64,000 nt of DNA from Eggerthellaceae bacterium (GCA_009782615.1 WRIS01000006.1:51962-115961); one strand, 5' to 3'; shown: positions 17,864 through 27,241, numbered from the stretch's first letter. The notes: generated by a model from the sequence alone, not told the origin. Made by a program: numbers and translations.

Positions 17864-17900
17864 GTTAAGAAAAGATTGAAACAAAAGGAGGAGTTTCAAT
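17864..17900 (-). terminator. Terminator-like hairpin T1 directly after the c-di-GMP aptamer
   Basis: A perfect eight-base-pair stem, ATTGAAAC/GTTTCAAT (17875-17882 with 17893-17900), is followed on the minus strand by CTTTTCTT. It begins within a few bases of the 3' side of the aptamer, the usual position of a riboswitch expression platform. The stem is AT-rich, so its strength is uncertain. Confidence 0.5.
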
Positions 17901-17990
17901 GTTGCAACTGGCTGCCTTTCCGAGATCGGGGAAGGCCCTATAGCTTTGCGCCGCTGCCTTTCAGCAGGTTTGCCCGTTTGTTTTTGAAGG
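17897..17990 (-). promoter_or_regulatory. Cyclic di-GMP-I (GEMM) riboswitch aptamer
   Basis: The minus strand carries the family landmarks in order and at normal spacing. GGGCAAACC (17967-17975) comes first, then a short stem capped by a GAAA tetraloop, GCGCAAAGC (17943-17951), GGGCCT with its partner AGGC enclosing a stem loop, and finally AGCCAGTTGC (17904-17913). The G preceding CAAACC is kept, as in c-di-GMP-selective members; the cGAMP-selective variants known have A there. The intercalating A of GCAAAG is also kept. It should bind c-di-GMP in the nascent transcript. No ordinary protein gene follows for more than 800 bases before the OadA-BCCP gene at 17041. Confidence 0.85.
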
Positions 17991-18017
17991 TGCTGTCAAC
18001 TCTCATTGACAGGACAT

Positions 18018-18046
18018 ACTGTACGCCTCCCCTGCATCAAATGCAA
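18018..18046 (-). promoter_or_regulatory. Promoter of the riboswitch-led RNA
   Basis: The minus strand reads TTGCAT (18041-18046), a 17-base spacer and TACAGT (18018-18023). The predicted start near 18011 coincides with a perfect CTGTCAA/TTGACAG hairpin and lies about 20 bases upstream of the aptamer, consistent with a leader transcript. Confidence 0.55.
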
Positions 18047-18503
18047 GAGTTTCTGCGAAGATTTTCGCCGTGTTTCCAAGCTGTGAACAAAGGCATCTCA
18101 CCTGAACAAGCATGTTTTTCATTCATATTAATACCCGTGCATCAAAGGGCTTCACCTTCGCGCAAAAATGCATATTTTTCGTTATATTATGCATATTGGA
18201 AAATCGCATGAGCAGAGGGTCTTGGAAACGCAAAACAAGAGTTTTATTACGCGAAGGTAACGAGGAGCCACTGAAGGGAATCGGTACATGAGCAATTCTT
18301 CCTCGAAAACCCGCTAAAGACGCTTCGAAAGCCTTGCGAGCGCACTTGCCCTGTGTGGCTCTTTGGTGTTCTTTACCGATATTATCTTAGCTTATGCACA
18401 TTTCATGAGAGAAAAAACAATACAAATTTGCTATCCTTAAATGGTAAATTTGCGAGTATAATGCAGTACTATATATAGTAAGAACACTAAGGATTATTGC
18501 TTG
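18047..18503 (+). promoter_or_regulatory. Long leader/promoter region of the lysozyme-like gene
   Basis: No gene is visible. A TATAAT at 18457-18462 is a good -10 box, though no standard -35 accompanies it. A perfect 14-base palindrome, TACTATATATAGTA (18467-18480), sits at the expected start site and could be an operator. The stretch 18200-18370 is GC-richer and may fold, but I could not match it to a known riboswitch. Confidence 0.4.
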
Positions 18504-19544
18504 ATGCCACAAGTTATCGCGAAAAAGACAAAAATCTTTTTTCTGACTATTGCCCTTATTTGCGGGTTTGTGGTGGTCTCTCTCATAAACACCCCGACGG
18601 CTTTCGCCGACAATACCAATATTGACGAACTCCTCAGCGAAACTGGCGCACGGCTAGAAGAAACTGCCAAGGCTTACGACGAAGCCGTGACAAAGGTTGA
18701 AGCCCTCAAAAAAGAAATAGAGGACAACGAAAAGAAAATCAGCGAACTTGAAGCAGAAATTCCTGTGCAAGAGGAAAAAGGCGCGGTTGCCATGAAATCC
18801 CTCTATAAAAGGCAACAAGAAGGCTTTTCTCTCATCAATATGATCCTTGAGTCAAACAGCCTTGATGAATTCCTTTCTTCTATCGACTACATCAACACCA
18901 TCCATCAGTCAAACGTCAACGAAGTTGTTCGCCTGCGCGTCTTGAAAAGTGACTTAGAAGAAACCAAGCAAGCCTTAGAAGACAACAAAGCAGCAGCTGA
19001 TGCGGAAATGGTGCTTGCTCAAGAAACCTTAAAAGAAGCCCAGGAAGCACGCGAAGCAGCCCAGCGTCTAGCCGCCGAAGAAGCGGCACGTCGCGCAGCG
19101 GCACTTGATGCCGAAGCGCGTCAACAAAGCGGGGGCGGCATCGGCGGACCGATTGTTATAGGCGGAGTCGATTGGGCGCTCAGCCGTGATGAATTTGTCA
19201 ACGCCTGGGCAGCACGTATCGACGCTTATCTGGCAGGCTCTCCCCTTACGGGGCAAGGGCGCACCTTTGCAGCAGCCGCTTGGAACTACGGTGTTGACCC
19301 TCGATTCTCGCCTGCCATTTCTTGTATTGAAAGTTCCAAGGGAAGGTACTGCTTCTTGCAGCACAACGCCTGGGGCTGGGGTAACATCAGCTGGGGAAGC
19401 TGGGAAGATGCGATTGATACCCATGTCCGCGGGCTTGCCAATGGCTACGGTGGGACGGTGTCAGTCTGGGGTGCGCAGAAGTATTGTCCGCCCAACTGGG
19501 AACATTGGTATAGTTCTGTCAGCAGCGAAATGTCTCGCATTTAG
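18504..19544 (+). CDS. Secreted coiled-coil protein with lysozyme-like C-terminal domain
   Basis: I take the ATG at 18504 (346 aa); a TTG one codon earlier is equally spaced from AAGGA at 18489. A classical signal peptide (KKTKIFFLTIALICGFVVVSL, cleavage near AFA, without twin arginines) precedes a PcsB/CwlO-type coiled coil (~38-205). A glycine-rich hinge leads to a ~115-residue domain with FAAAAWNYGVDPRFSPAIS, CIESSKG and AWGWGNISWGSW. The Glu in CIES, ahead of the Trp-rich segment, fits a transglycosylase/glucosaminidase lysozyme-like fold. It probably cleaves glycan strands, complementing the NlpC/P60 paralogs whose coiled coil it resembles. No Cys/His NlpC triad is present. Confidence 0.85.
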   Translation: MPQVIAKKTKIFFLTIALICGFVVVSLINTPTAFADNTNIDELLSETGARLEETAKAYDEAVTKVEALKKEIEDNEKKISELEAEIPVQEEKGAVAMKSLYKRQQEGFSLINMILESNSLDEFLSSIDYINTIHQSNVNEVVRLRVLKSDLEETKQALEDNKAAADAEMVLAQETLKEAQEAREAAQRLAAEEAARRAAALDAEARQQSGGGIGGPIVIGGVDWALSRDEFVNAWAARIDAYLAGSPLTGQGRTFAAAAWNYGVDPRFSPAISCIESSKGRYCFLQHNAWGWGNISWGSWEDAIDTHVRGLANGYGGTVSVWGAQKYCPPNWEHWYSSVSSEMSRI

Positions 19545-19545
19545 A

Positions 19546-19570
19546 TTTCGTTGTTTTCCAAACAACGAAA
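19546..19570 (+). terminator. Inverted repeat after the lysozyme-like gene
   Basis: An 11-bp perfect stem (TTTCGTTGTTT, TCC loop, AAACAACGAAA) begins two bases past the stop and is followed by CTCTTTG. The tract is not a full U run, so termination is likely but not certain. Confidence 0.6.
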
Positions 19571-19705
19571 CTCTTTGACGCTGCGGTTGCTTGGGACATC
19601 CAATCTCAGGCGCCTGACCGCCTAGCTGAAAAATTTATCGCTAATACACCTGGCTGCGTGCGTAAAGACGAAAAGGGATAGAACGAGAGTCAGGAGCGCC
19701 GCCTG

Positions 19706-19847
19706 AGCGGTCACCGTCGAAGGAGTCGAAGTTCTCTCTGAACACTAAATATTTACCTAAATATGATTTCAGCAGTGAAGCGCACGAAGATTCGCAGAAT
19801 CTGAGCAGCGAAACGGGTGAACTGAGACCCCTTCGACGGTGACCACA
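19706..19847. mobile_element. MITE-like element with terminal inverted repeats
   Basis: Two ends, GGTCACCGTCGAAGG (19709-19723) and its exact complement (19830-19844), face each other about 135 bases apart. The similarity continues inward with GTC and AGTTC. The interior is AT-rich and carries no coding frame. The layout matches a miniature inverted-repeat element; no flanking target duplication is obvious and no transposase is in the window. A structured intergenic repeat is the alternative. Confidence 0.45.
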
Positions 19848-19929
19848 CAACTGCCACTCTCCCGTAGCAGCACGATTAGGATTGCGGGTCGGAGCCCTCA
19901 ATGACGGAAATGCGAAATGACCTGCATCA

Positions 19930-20009
19930 ACCTGCATATCAATGACTAGATTGCTTCATCGCTGCGCGATTCGCAATGACGGGAAGTCAAGCCCACAATG
20001 ACGAAAATG
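19930..20009. repeat. Dispersed repeat copy R2
   Basis: This stretch matches 7615-7690 over about 75 bases, including ACCTGCATATCAA, TTGCTTC and GCAATGACGGGAAGTC, with differences mostly in the central hairpin. With the MITE-like element just before it, it fills the gap 19571-20059, which otherwise contains no gene. Confidence 0.75.
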
Positions 20010-20059
20010 CGTGATAACGAGGGGTTGGTGCGGCGTTTGTTACCGTAAAGACGGAAGGC

Positions 20060-20701
20060 TTAACGGAGAAGAGTGCGGGTTTGCTGCCAGGTGGGAAGAT
20101 AGTGGCTCATAAGCTCTTTGAAGCGTGCGCCATGTTTGCGTTCCTTGAAGTGACACAACTCGTGCACAACCACGTATTCAAGACATTCGGGAGGATACTT
20201 CGCAAGTTGCACATTGATGCAAACGCGCCCTGTTTTGGGATTGCAACTTCCCCACCTGCTGGTCATATTGCGAAAAGCGAGGGTTTTCACGCGCACGCCC
20301 ATAATCGGTTCCCAGTGCGCAACTAATTCCTTGGTACGTTCCTCGATTTGGGTGCGCCATGCGGCAACGTCTTTAGGGCTTGCCTCATATTCAAGCCCGT
20401 GTACGGCTTGTGCAATTTCACTTTGACGGCGGCGAATCCACGGCATTTTCTTTTTGATGAAAGACTCAAGTTCTTGAACGCTCATCCACTGCGGTGCCGA
20501 TGCTTCCACATGCCCATCAGGCTTTTTCACCCGTATGTTGATGTTTTTCACCTTCTTGGGGGTAAACACCACGCGCACATCATCCACCATTATTTCGCGT
20601 GCGACAACCTGCTTCGCCGCCCGAATGCCCTGCGTCTTTTTCACGTGCAGAGGTTTTTGCGAATACGTTTGCGCAGACTTACGCCAAAACACCGTGTTCA
20701 T
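20060..20701 (-). CDS. M48-like (YgjP/WrpA, DUF45) metallopeptidase
   Basis: The 213-residue protein has the family pattern: INIRVKKPDGHVEASAP in the N-terminal half and, near the C-terminus, MTSRWGSCNPKTG followed by YVVVHELCHFKERKHG. HELCH is the zinc-binding HExxH motif. Relatives are soluble zinc-dependent hydrolases whose substrates are poorly known; a link to type I restriction systems (WrpA) holds only for some, and none is visible here. The start overlaps the rsmI stop by four bases (ATGA), so the two are translationally coupled. Confidence 0.9.
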   Translation of the reverse strand: MNTVFWRKSAQTYSQKPLHVKKTQGIRAAKQVVAREIMVDDVRVVFTPKKVKNINIRVKKPDGHVEASAPQWMSVQELESFIKKKMPWIRRRQSEIAQAVHGLEYEASPKDVAAWRTQIEERTKELVAHWEPIMGVRVKTLAFRNMTSRWGSCNPKTGRVCINVQLAKYPPECLEYVVVHELCHFKERKHGARFKELMSHYLPTWQQTRTLLR

Positions 20702-21555
20702 CGATTAAGGGCAATCTCATAGGCTGCGTTGCGCGATATATCAAATTCCTTTTGCAGTTGCGCGGCAATGTCTTTGCCCGAAAGGTTTGCCTGGGCTTTA
20801 AGTTCTGCCGCACGCACACCCGCCGCATCAAGGACTTTGTCCTGTTCATGTACTTGTTCTAGCGCAGATGACCCGTCAATCACTAAGACAACTTCACCTT
20901 TGATTCCCTTGCCCTGCGCACGGCGGGAAAATTCATCCAAGACTTGGGGCGCACTATTGCGATACACCTCTTCATGAAGCTTCGTCAATTCCCGACAAAC
21001 AGCCACTTCTCGTTCAGGAAAAACCTTCACAACAGCTTCCAGCGCCGAAACAAGGCGCAGCGGGCTTTCGTAAAAGACTAACACCGCATCAAGTTTCCGC
21101 AAACTTTCAAGCAAGCGTTCCCGCTCTCCCGCCTTGCGCGGAAAAAATCCCCCGAAATAGAAGCGAGGATTGGCAAACCCGCTTGCAACATAGGCGGTCA
21201 CCCCTGCACTTGCACCAGGCAACACTTCAACCTGAAGCCTTGCATCTTGAACCGCTCGAATAAGACGATTCCCTGGGTCAGACACTCCTGGCATTCCCGC
21301 ATCGCTGCAAAAAACAACGGTTTGACCACGACTAATGCGCTCAATGATATGTTTTGTTTCTTTCGAAATCATCGTTTCGTCGAGACGCTCTACGCGCTTT
21401 TGAATGTCGTAAGCAGCGAGCAACTTCGCCGTTACCCGCGTGTCTTCGGCACAAATCACATCCCCGCTGCGCAAAGCATCTAGGCTGCGTGCAGTTATAT
21501 CCCCCAGATTACCTAACGGGGTCGGACATATCACCAATTTTCCCGTGTTTAGCAT
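20698..21555 (-). CDS. rsmI: 16S rRNA (cytidine(1402)-2'-O)-methyltransferase
   Basis: The 285-residue protein is a SAM-dependent tetrapyrrole-methylase fold: [61 protein letters not shown], and [12 protein letters not shown]. These are characteristic of RsmI, which methylates C1402 in the decoding centre of 16S rRNA. The C-terminal ~45 residues are a small helical domain typical of the family. The end of the dehydratase activase gene overlaps its start by seven bases. Confidence 0.95.
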   Translation of the reverse strand: MLNTGKLVICPTPLGNLGDITARSLDALRSGDVICAEDTRVTAKLLAAYDIQKRVERLDETMISKETKHIIERISRGQTVVFCSDAGMPGVSDPGNRLIRAVQDARLQVEVLPGASAGVTAYVASGFANPRFYFGGFFPRKAGERERLLESLRKLDAVLVFYESPLRLVSALEAVVKVFPEREVAVCRELTKLHEEVYRNSAPQVLDEFSRRAQGKGIKGEVVLVIDGSSALEQVHEQDKVLDAAGVRAAELKAQANLSGKDIAAQLQKEFDISRNAAYEIALNR

Positions 21556-24500
21556 ACCAGTTCAGATTCTTTCAGGTCATCTTTCAATTCTTCTGTGGCT
21601 ACCTCAAGTTCGCCCATGACCAGCTGTTCAGGTCGTGGCTTTTCGGCTTTTACGAAAGCATCTCGCGTGGCACGAGCCTCACTCACCTTTTCGGCAAGGT
21701 TCGCTTTTGCCACCGAAATCATCAGCTTGATGCGGTTGAGTTGGTTGACCTCAGAAGCACCTGGGTCGTAATCAACTGCCACGATATTACTTTCAGGATA
21801 GCGGCGGCGCAATTCCTTGATAACCGCTTTACCCACCACGTGGTTTGGTAAGCAGGCAAAGGGTTGGGTGCACACAATATTAGGTGCTCCCGTACGGATG
21901 AGTTCAACCATTTCTGCAGTGAGCAGCCATCCTTCGCCCATCGAATTGCACAAGTCGAGAATTTCGCTTGCGTATTCAGCCAGTTCATAGATGTCTGCCG
22001 CTGGTTCAAAGCGGTTCGATTTGTGAAGTGCTTTGGTAATAGGTGCGCGATACCATTCGATGATGCGCAGTACCACTCTTGAACCAATCGCTCCTTTTGC
22101 GCTGCGTCCCAGCGGGTCTTTTTGAAAGATTGCCCCCGCGATGCCGAACAGGAAAAATTCTGTAAGCCCTGGCACCACCGCTTCGCAATCCTCATTTTCA
22201 ATGATGTCGATAATCTGGTTGTTTGCCGTGGGGTGGAATTTAACGAGAATCTCACCCACCACGCCAACGCGCGGCTTCGTACCTTCGCCTTGCAAGGGAA
22301 GAGTGTCGAAATCCTCGACGATTTTCTTCACGGTTTTTTTGAAGCTGCTTCGCTTAATGCCGTCGAAAAGCTGCTTTTTAACCGCATCCATCCAGTATTC
22401 ATACAAGCGCTCAGCGCTACCCGTTTCCACTTCATAAGGGCGCGTGCGATACAGACACTGCATGAGAAGGTCGCCCGTCGCAATCGCATAAATCGCCTGG
22501 AAAAGCATGGGTGCCGTGATTTTGAAGCCAGGATGGTCACCATCGAGGTTTTTCGAGGAAAGCGAAATAACAGGAATATGCCCCAACCCAATAGAGTTGA
22601 GCGCTTTGCGAATAAGTGAAATGTAGTTCGTGGCACGGCAGCCGCCGCCCGTTTGTGAAATAATGACCGCGAGGCGATCGGTGTCGTACTTGCCCGAAGT
22701 GACCGCTTCCATGATTTGCCCCGTGACAAGAATCGACGGATAGCAGATGTCATTGTTCACGAACTTAAGACCCGCTTCAACCGCACCGTGGTCAACCGAG
22801 GGCAAAAGTTCGATATTGTAGCCATAGCGGTGGAAAAGTGGCATGAGCAATTCGAAATGAATCGGCGCCATCTGAGGAGCTAAGATAGTCCAACCCTCTT
22901 CCTTCATTTCTTCGGTATAGACCACGCGGTCGAACAGGGTTGAAGTACCTTCACGCTGCTTGAACTGAGCAATTTCGCGCGCGGCTTCGGCTTCTCGCTG
23001 TCCCGTCTTTGCGTCGATGCGCGCGTTGACTTCCTCAACGAAAGCCGCTTCGGCAATATCGCCCACGGGACACCCGCGATTCATGTCGTTTTGCTCTGCC
23101 GCTTCATCTGCCTGGTCTTTCAAAGCAGCAAGCAAGGATCGCACCCGAATACGTGCCGCGCCCAGGTTTGAAACTTCGTCAATTTTTAGTACGGTATATA
23201 CCTTGCCTGCGCGCTCAAGAATTTCTTGCACCTGGTCGGTGGTGAGCGCGTCCAAGCCACACCCAAAGCTGTTCAGCTGGATTAGGTCAAGGTCGTGGCG
23301 CTCAGTGGCAAGTTTCGCCGCCGCAAACAGACGGGTGTGATACATCCACTGGTCGAACAGACGAATGGGGCGCTCGAGCACACCGAGATGCGAAACGGCA
23401 TCTTCGGTGAGTACCGCCAGCCCAAAACTGGTAAGCAGTTCAGGAATGGCGTGGTTGATTTCGGGGTCAACATGGTAGGGCCGTCCTGCCAACACGATGC
23501 CGTGTGTCTGCGTTTCTTCCATCCAAGCAAGGGTTTCTTCGCCCTTGGCGCGTATGTCGTTTTTGAAGGCTTCGTCTTCTGCCCATGCCAGTTCAACCGC
23601 TTCATCGATTTCTTTTTGACTCGGAGCCTTGGTATAGCGGCTCATCAGTTCGCGGTTGTTGTCAACGAGTTCGATATAGAGCCTCTTTTTCAGATGCTCC
23701 TTTTGGTCGTAGGGCAAAAACGGATTCAAGAAGGCAATTTTGCTTTCCTGCAGTTCATCGATATTTAAGCGCAACGCTTCGGAATAACTCATGACAATCG
23801 GGCAGTTGAAGTGATTGCGTGCGCCCTCATCTTCCTTGCGCTCCCATTTTGAACAGGGCATCCAGATGAAATCGAGGTCGCGTTCAAGCAAGTCCATGAT
23901 GTGTCCATGGCTGAGTTTTGCTGGATAGCACACCGATTCCGAAGGCATGCTTTCAATACCCGCTTCGTAGGTTTTTTTCGTTGAGGGTTCAGATATTTCA
24001 ACTCGAAATCCCAGTTCAGTGAAGAACGTGAACCAGAACGGATAATTTTCATAAAGATTAAGCGCCCGCGGAATACCCAGCGTACCACGCTCGGCCTTTT
24101 CACGCGGCAAGGGTACATAGCTGAAAAGACGCTTGGACTTGTATTCGTAGAGGTTGGGAACATTCTTGCTTTCATCAAGCGTGCCTGCCCCTTTTTCGCA
24201 GCGGTTGCCCGTTATGAAGCGGCGGTGCTTGCCCGTTGATTCGTCCACCCCGAAATCGTTCACCGTAAGCAGGCAGCTGTTCGAACACGCCTTGCAGCGT
24301 ACGGTTTTATGGCTGGGGTTCATGTGTTTAAGCTGGTCAGCAGTGAGCAACTGGGTCGAAACAATTCCTTGCGAACCCACGCGGAGTAAGGCTTCGTGAT
24401 AACGGTCACGGGCAAGAAGCGCTGCCCCGTATGCCCCCATATTGCCCGCAATGTCAGGACGCACAGCGTTCACTTCGGAAAGCTGCTCGAAGGAACGCAA

Positions 24501-26300
24501 CACCGCATCGTTTAAGAAGGTGCCGCCTTGCACGATGACCTTTTCCCCCACGTCATGAGGGTCGCGAATCTTGATGACCTTGAAAAGCGCGTTCTTGATA
24601 ACAGATATTGCCAAGCCTGCGGCAATGTCGCCGACCGTCGCGCCTTCTTTTTGCGCCTGTTTCACGCGGCTGTTCATAAACACTGTGCAGCGACTTCCCA
24701 AATCAACGGGGTTTTGCGCTTCTATGGCTGTTTGGGCGAATTCGGCAATGTCGAGGTTGAGTCCCGAAGCAAAACTTTCGATGAAGGAACCACACCCGCT
24801 TGAACAGGCTTCATTTAACATGATGTGGTCTATCACGCCATCTTTAACGCGCAAGCACTTCATGTCTTGTCCGCCAATGTCGAGAATAAATTCAACGCCT
24901 GGCAAAAGTTCTTGAGCGCCGCGCAGATGCGCCACGGTTTCTATTTCGCCCGAGTCCACGCGAAGCGCTTCGAGCAAAAGTCCTTCACCGTAGCCAGTCA
25001 CCGTCACGTGTCCGATGCGCACCCGCGAAAGCCCTGTTGCACTATCCTTGGGAAGTGCGGCATACATCTGCGCCAGTGCCGTTTTGGCGCAACCAAGCAC
25101 ATCCCCTTTGTTGTTGGCATAATACGTCCACATGAGAGAGCCGTCTTCGGCAATGAGCGCCGCTTTGAAGGTGGTCGAACCAGCGTCAATTCCTAAGTAG
25201 GCAATGCCTTCATAGTCTGTTAATTCGCAGCGCCTCACAAATTCACGGGTATGGCGCTCCTTGAATTCGCGGTAGTCGTCTTCGGTGGCAAACAGAGGTG
25301 CTAGGCGCACGACTTCTGAACCCTGTAAATCACCTAAGGTTTTCAGGCGCCCTAGCACATCGTTGAGTTTTTCAGGTTGCACTTCCTTGCTGGCAAGCGC
25401 ACACCCGCACGCAACAAAAAGATGAGCGTTTTCAGGAACGATGATATGTTCTTCGTCCAAGTCGAGGGTTTCATAAAAGCGTGTGCGCAGTTCAGGAAGA
25501 TATTGAAGGGGGCCTCCGAGAAAGGCAACGTGCCCGCGGATGGGGCGACCACAGGCAAGACCTGAAATGGTCTGTGTGACAACTGACTGGAATATTGACG
25601 CCGAAATGTCTTCCTTGCGCGCGCCTTCGTTGAGAAGGGGCTGAACGTCAGTTTTCGCAAAAACGCCGCAGCGCGATGCAATCGGATAAATCGTGGTGTG
25701 GTTTTTCGCCAGTTCGTTTAGACCCGCCGCATCGGTGTTTAAGAGGGATGCCATCTGGTCGATGAAGGCACCTGTTCCACCAGCACAGGTTCCGTTCATA
25801 CGCTGTTCGATGCCATGGTCGAAATAGATTATCTTTGCGTCTTCCCCACCCAGCTCAATTGCCACATCGGTTTTTGGAATAAAGGCTTCAACTGCTGTTT
25901 TCGACGAAATGACTTCTTGAACGAATTCAAGATCGAGCCATTGCGCCAAAAGCAGCCCGCCCGAACCAGTAATAGCAATGCTCATGGGTTGGTCGCCATA
26001 GTCAACGGCGGCGGCTTCAAGAACCTCGATGATGGTAGCGCGCACGTCAGCGTGATGACGCAGGTAAATAGAGTAGCGAATTTCATTGCTTTCATCGAGT
26101 ATTGCCAGCTTAACCGTGGTTGAACCGACGTCGATTCCCAAATGCAAGGTAACAGGTTCTCCCTGAGCATCCACAGTGGCTGCGGTGGTTGTGGTGCCCG
26201 CGGTGGCTATGGTGCCCACGGTGGTTGTGGCGGTTGCAGTGGTTGTGGTGGTTGCCTCGACAGCAGCCGCGTCCCTATTTTTGTCAGCGATTTCTTTCAT
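21549..26300 (-). CDS. Giant 2-hydroxyacyl-CoA dehydratase activase-type protein
   Basis: The start is ATG 26300 (1583 aa) with AAGGAG upstream; a GTG one codon earlier is possible. After a Thr/Ala-rich low-complexity segment (~16-46) come two BadF/BcrA-type ATPase modules. The first starts at [10 protein letters not shown] (~55) with the iron-sulfur cysteine in [11 protein letters not shown] (~172); the second starts at [10 protein letters not shown] (~372) with [11 protein letters not shown] (~499). A DUF2229 segment begins near 742 ([15 protein letters not shown]), and a C-terminal HgdB-like part contains [13 protein letters not shown] (~1218). Activases of this class inject electrons into 2-hydroxyacyl-CoA dehydratases using ATP. 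No separate dehydratase subunit gene is in the window. It is co-directional with and 38 bases after a TetR gene. Confidence 0.9.
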   Translation of the reverse strand: MKEIADKNRDAAAVEATTTTTATATTTVGTIATAGTTTTAATVDAQGEPVTLHLGIDVGSTTVKLAILDESNEIRYSIYLRHHADVRATIIEVLEAAAVDYGDQPMSIAITGSGGLLLAQWLDLEFVQEVISSKTAVEAFIPKTDVAIELGGEDAKIIYFDHGIEQRMNGTCAGGTGAFIDQMASLLNTDAAGLNELAKNHTTIYPIASRCGVFAKTDVQPLLNEGARKEDISASIFQSVVTQTISGLACGRPIRGHVAFLGGPLQYLPELRTRFYETLDLDEEHIIVPENAHLFVACGCALASKEVQPEKLNDVLGRLKTLGDLQGSEVVRLAPLFATEDDYREFKERHTREFVRRCELTDYEGIAYLGIDAGSTTFKAALIAEDGSLMWTYYANNKGDVLGCAKTALAQMYAALPKDSATGLSRVRIGHVTVTGYGEGLLLEALRVDSGEIETVAHLRGAQELLPGVEFILDIGGQDMKCLRVKDGVIDHIMLNEACSSGCGSFIESFASGLNLDIAEFAQTAIEAQNPVDLGSRCTVFMNSRVKQAQKEGATVGDIAAGLAISVIKNALFKVIKIRDPHDVGEKVIVQGGTFLNDAVLRSFEQLSEVNAVRPDIAGNMGAYGAALLARDRYHEALLRVGSQGIVSTQLLTADQLKHMNPSHKTVRCKACSNSCLLTVNDFGVDESTGKHRRFITGNRCEKGAGTLDESKNVPNLYEYKSKRLFSYVPLPREKAERGTLGIPRALNLYENYPFWFTFFTELGFRVEISEPSTKKTYEAGIESMPSESVCYPAKLSHGHIMDLLERDLDFIWMPCSKWERKEDEGARNHFNCPIVMSYSEALRLNIDELQESKIAFLNPFLPYDQKEHLKKRLYIELVDNNRELMSRYTKAPSQKEIDEAVELAWAEDEAFKNDIRAKGEETLAWMEETQTHGIVLAGRPYHVDPEINHAIPELLTSFGLAVLTEDAVSHLGVLERPIRLFDQWMYHTRLFAAAKLATERHDLDLIQLNSFGCGLDALTTDQVQEILERAGKVYTVLKIDEVSNLGAARIRVRSLLAALKDQADEAAEQNDMNRGCPVGDIAEAAFVEEVNARIDAKTGQREAEAAREIAQFKQREGTSTLFDRVVYTEEMKEEGWTILAPQMAPIHFELLMPLFHRYGYNIELLPSVDHGAVEAGLKFVNNDICYPSILVTGQIMEAVTSGKYDTDRLAVIISQTGGGCRATNYISLIRKALNSIGLGHIPVISLSSKNLDGDHPGFKITAPMLFQAIYAIATGDLLMQCLYRTRPYEVETGSAERLYEYWMDAVKKQLFDGIKRSSFKKTVKKIVEDFDTLPLQGEGTKPRVGVVGEILVKFHPTANNQIIDIIENEDCEAVVPGLTEFFLFGIAGAIFQKDPLGRSAKGAIGSRVVLRIIEWYRAPITKALHKSNRFEPAADIYELAEYASEILDLCNSMGEGWLLTAEMVELIRTGAPNIVCTQPFACLPNHVVGKAVIKELRRRYPESNIVAVDYDPGASEVNQLNRIKLMISVAKANLAEKVSEARATRDAFVKAEKPRPEQLVMGELEVATEELKDDLKESELVC

Positions 26301-26338
26301 CACCAGCTTCTCCTTTGTTCAGCTCATGTTCCCTGACC

Positions 26339-26950
26339 CTACAATTCAATCGACTCACCTGGCTTGATAAAGAACAATCTCATCGCAACAAGCGCCATTT
26401 CTTCGGCAGTTTCGCTCATTCCCGTTTCTATCCAACGCGTTACCACGCCCAAATATGCCGCGGCGAAATAGGCAACGTAGTAATTCACGAACGGGGTCGG
26501 GTTTTCGCGATAGTGTTCATGAAGAATCGACTGCACCAGATTGCCGCATATCGAATCCCGCAGGCGCGGCCCAAAACCGATGTCTCCCCCGGGACCCAAA
26601 ACCGCATGAAGGAAATCCCCTTCTTCGCGAAGATAGTCGAAAAGTCCCACTAAGAAAGGAAGTGGTTTTTTCATCAACGCATAACGAGCAATGTCGGCAA
26701 GGTTCAAAACGCGCATCTGAGCTTGATAGACTTCCAAGCCTTCCATAACTTCATCTTCGAAACTGTTGAGCAAATCTTGAATGTCTTGATAGTGATTGTA
26801 AAACGTACCCCGATTAAGATCGGCGCGGGCACACAGGTCATTGACCGTAAAGCTGTTGAATCCCCGTTCCTCCATAAGGGTTATCAAGGCTTCGCGCAGC
26901 GCCTTCTTTGAACGGATGATGCGCCGATCCCCTTGTTGTAGTGGAGGCAT
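26339..26950 (-). CDS. TetR/AcrR-family transcriptional regulator
   Basis: The 203-residue protein has an N-terminal TetR helix-turn-helix (KKALREALITLMEERGFNSFTVNDLCARADLNRGTFYNHY, residues ~15-53 in two parts) and a helical ligand-binding half typical of the TetR_C subfamily seen with DhaS-like regulators. Its ATG follows GAGGAAGAGGG. It is directly upstream of the giant activase on the same strand and probably controls itself and that gene. A 5-2-5 palindrome, TATTGTCCAATA at 27021, is a candidate operator in the shared divergent region with the UPF0210 gene. Confidence 0.92.
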   Translation of the reverse strand: MPPLQQGDRRIIRSKKALREALITLMEERGFNSFTVNDLCARADLNRGTFYNHYQDIQDLLNSFEDEVMEGLEVYQAQMRVLNLADIARYALMKKPLPFLVGLFDYLREEGDFLHAVLGPGGDIGFGPRLRDSICGNLVQSILHEHYRENPTPFVNYYVAYFAAAYLGVVTRWIETGMSETAEEMALVAMRLFFIKPGESIEL

Positions 26951-27020
26951 AGACCCTCTTCCTCTTTACCCTTGTTTCTGAACGCACCTTGCTTTTGAAC
27001 AGTGCGCACAATAATCAACA

Positions 27021-27032
27021 TATTGTCCAATA
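27021..27032. promoter_or_regulatory. Candidate TetR operator
   Basis: The perfect palindrome TATTGTCCAATA lies 71 bases upstream of the TetR start, in the divergent region with the UPF0210 gene. Position fits autoregulation; size is short for a TetR site, so confidence is low. Nearby, GTGTTGTGAAA is directly repeated at about 27170-27195. Confidence 0.3.
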
Positions 27033-27241
27033 AGCGTATTCTACTCCCCTTCTTGAAGCCCTCAGGAGCGCAAACGAAGAAAGCGAGAAAATGTCACGCA
27101 ATCACCACCAAAATCCGCCTTATTTGTTATCCTTGAATAGTGCATTTCGCAATACTTTCGGGGGCTGCAAAAGTGTTGTGAAAGTGTTGTGAAAAAGTTT
27201 TGAAACCTGCGAACCGAAATCGAAAGAAAGTCTCAGAAATT

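Larger units (their letters stand above)
17409..18011 (-). ncRNA. Putative c-di-GMP-led noncoding RNA with hairpin array
   Basis: On the minus strand a promoter (18018-18046) is followed in order by a small hairpin (CTGTCAA/TTGACAG, 17993-18012), a c-di-GMP-I aptamer, two terminator-like hairpins, a long closed domain (GGGTTAG/CTAACCC and GTTCTGA/TCAGAAC arms at 17759-17862), a 15-bp-arm hairpin (17675-17714), three hairpins with an invariant UAGGGGU loop, a linear GGGGTGA repeat, and two more AGGGG-loop hairpins. No minus-strand coding frame with a ribosome site lies in it; the longest, at 17604-17795, is low-complexity through the repeats. Wobble pairs in the stems form only if the minus strand is the RNA. 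Function is not known; a protein- or ribosome-binding sponge is one possibility. Confidence 0.5.

Noticed and set aside
17875..17900. ATTGAAAC resembling the end of a CRISPR repeat
   Set aside because: It occurs once with its own complement as a stem, with no repeat-spacer periodicity; it is better read as a terminator hairpin after the aptamer.
17899..17943. A 14-codon plus-strand frame with a Shine-Dalgarno sequence in a hairpin loop
   Set aside because: Its sequence is the complement of the conserved c-di-GMP-I aptamer and T1, which fully explain the apparent site.
18200..18400. c-di-AMP (ydaO-type) riboswitch before the wall-lysis gene
   Set aside because: The position is right for that class, but the diagnostic GGGGTGAATCC and CAGCTAACC blocks are not present; only loose resemblance.
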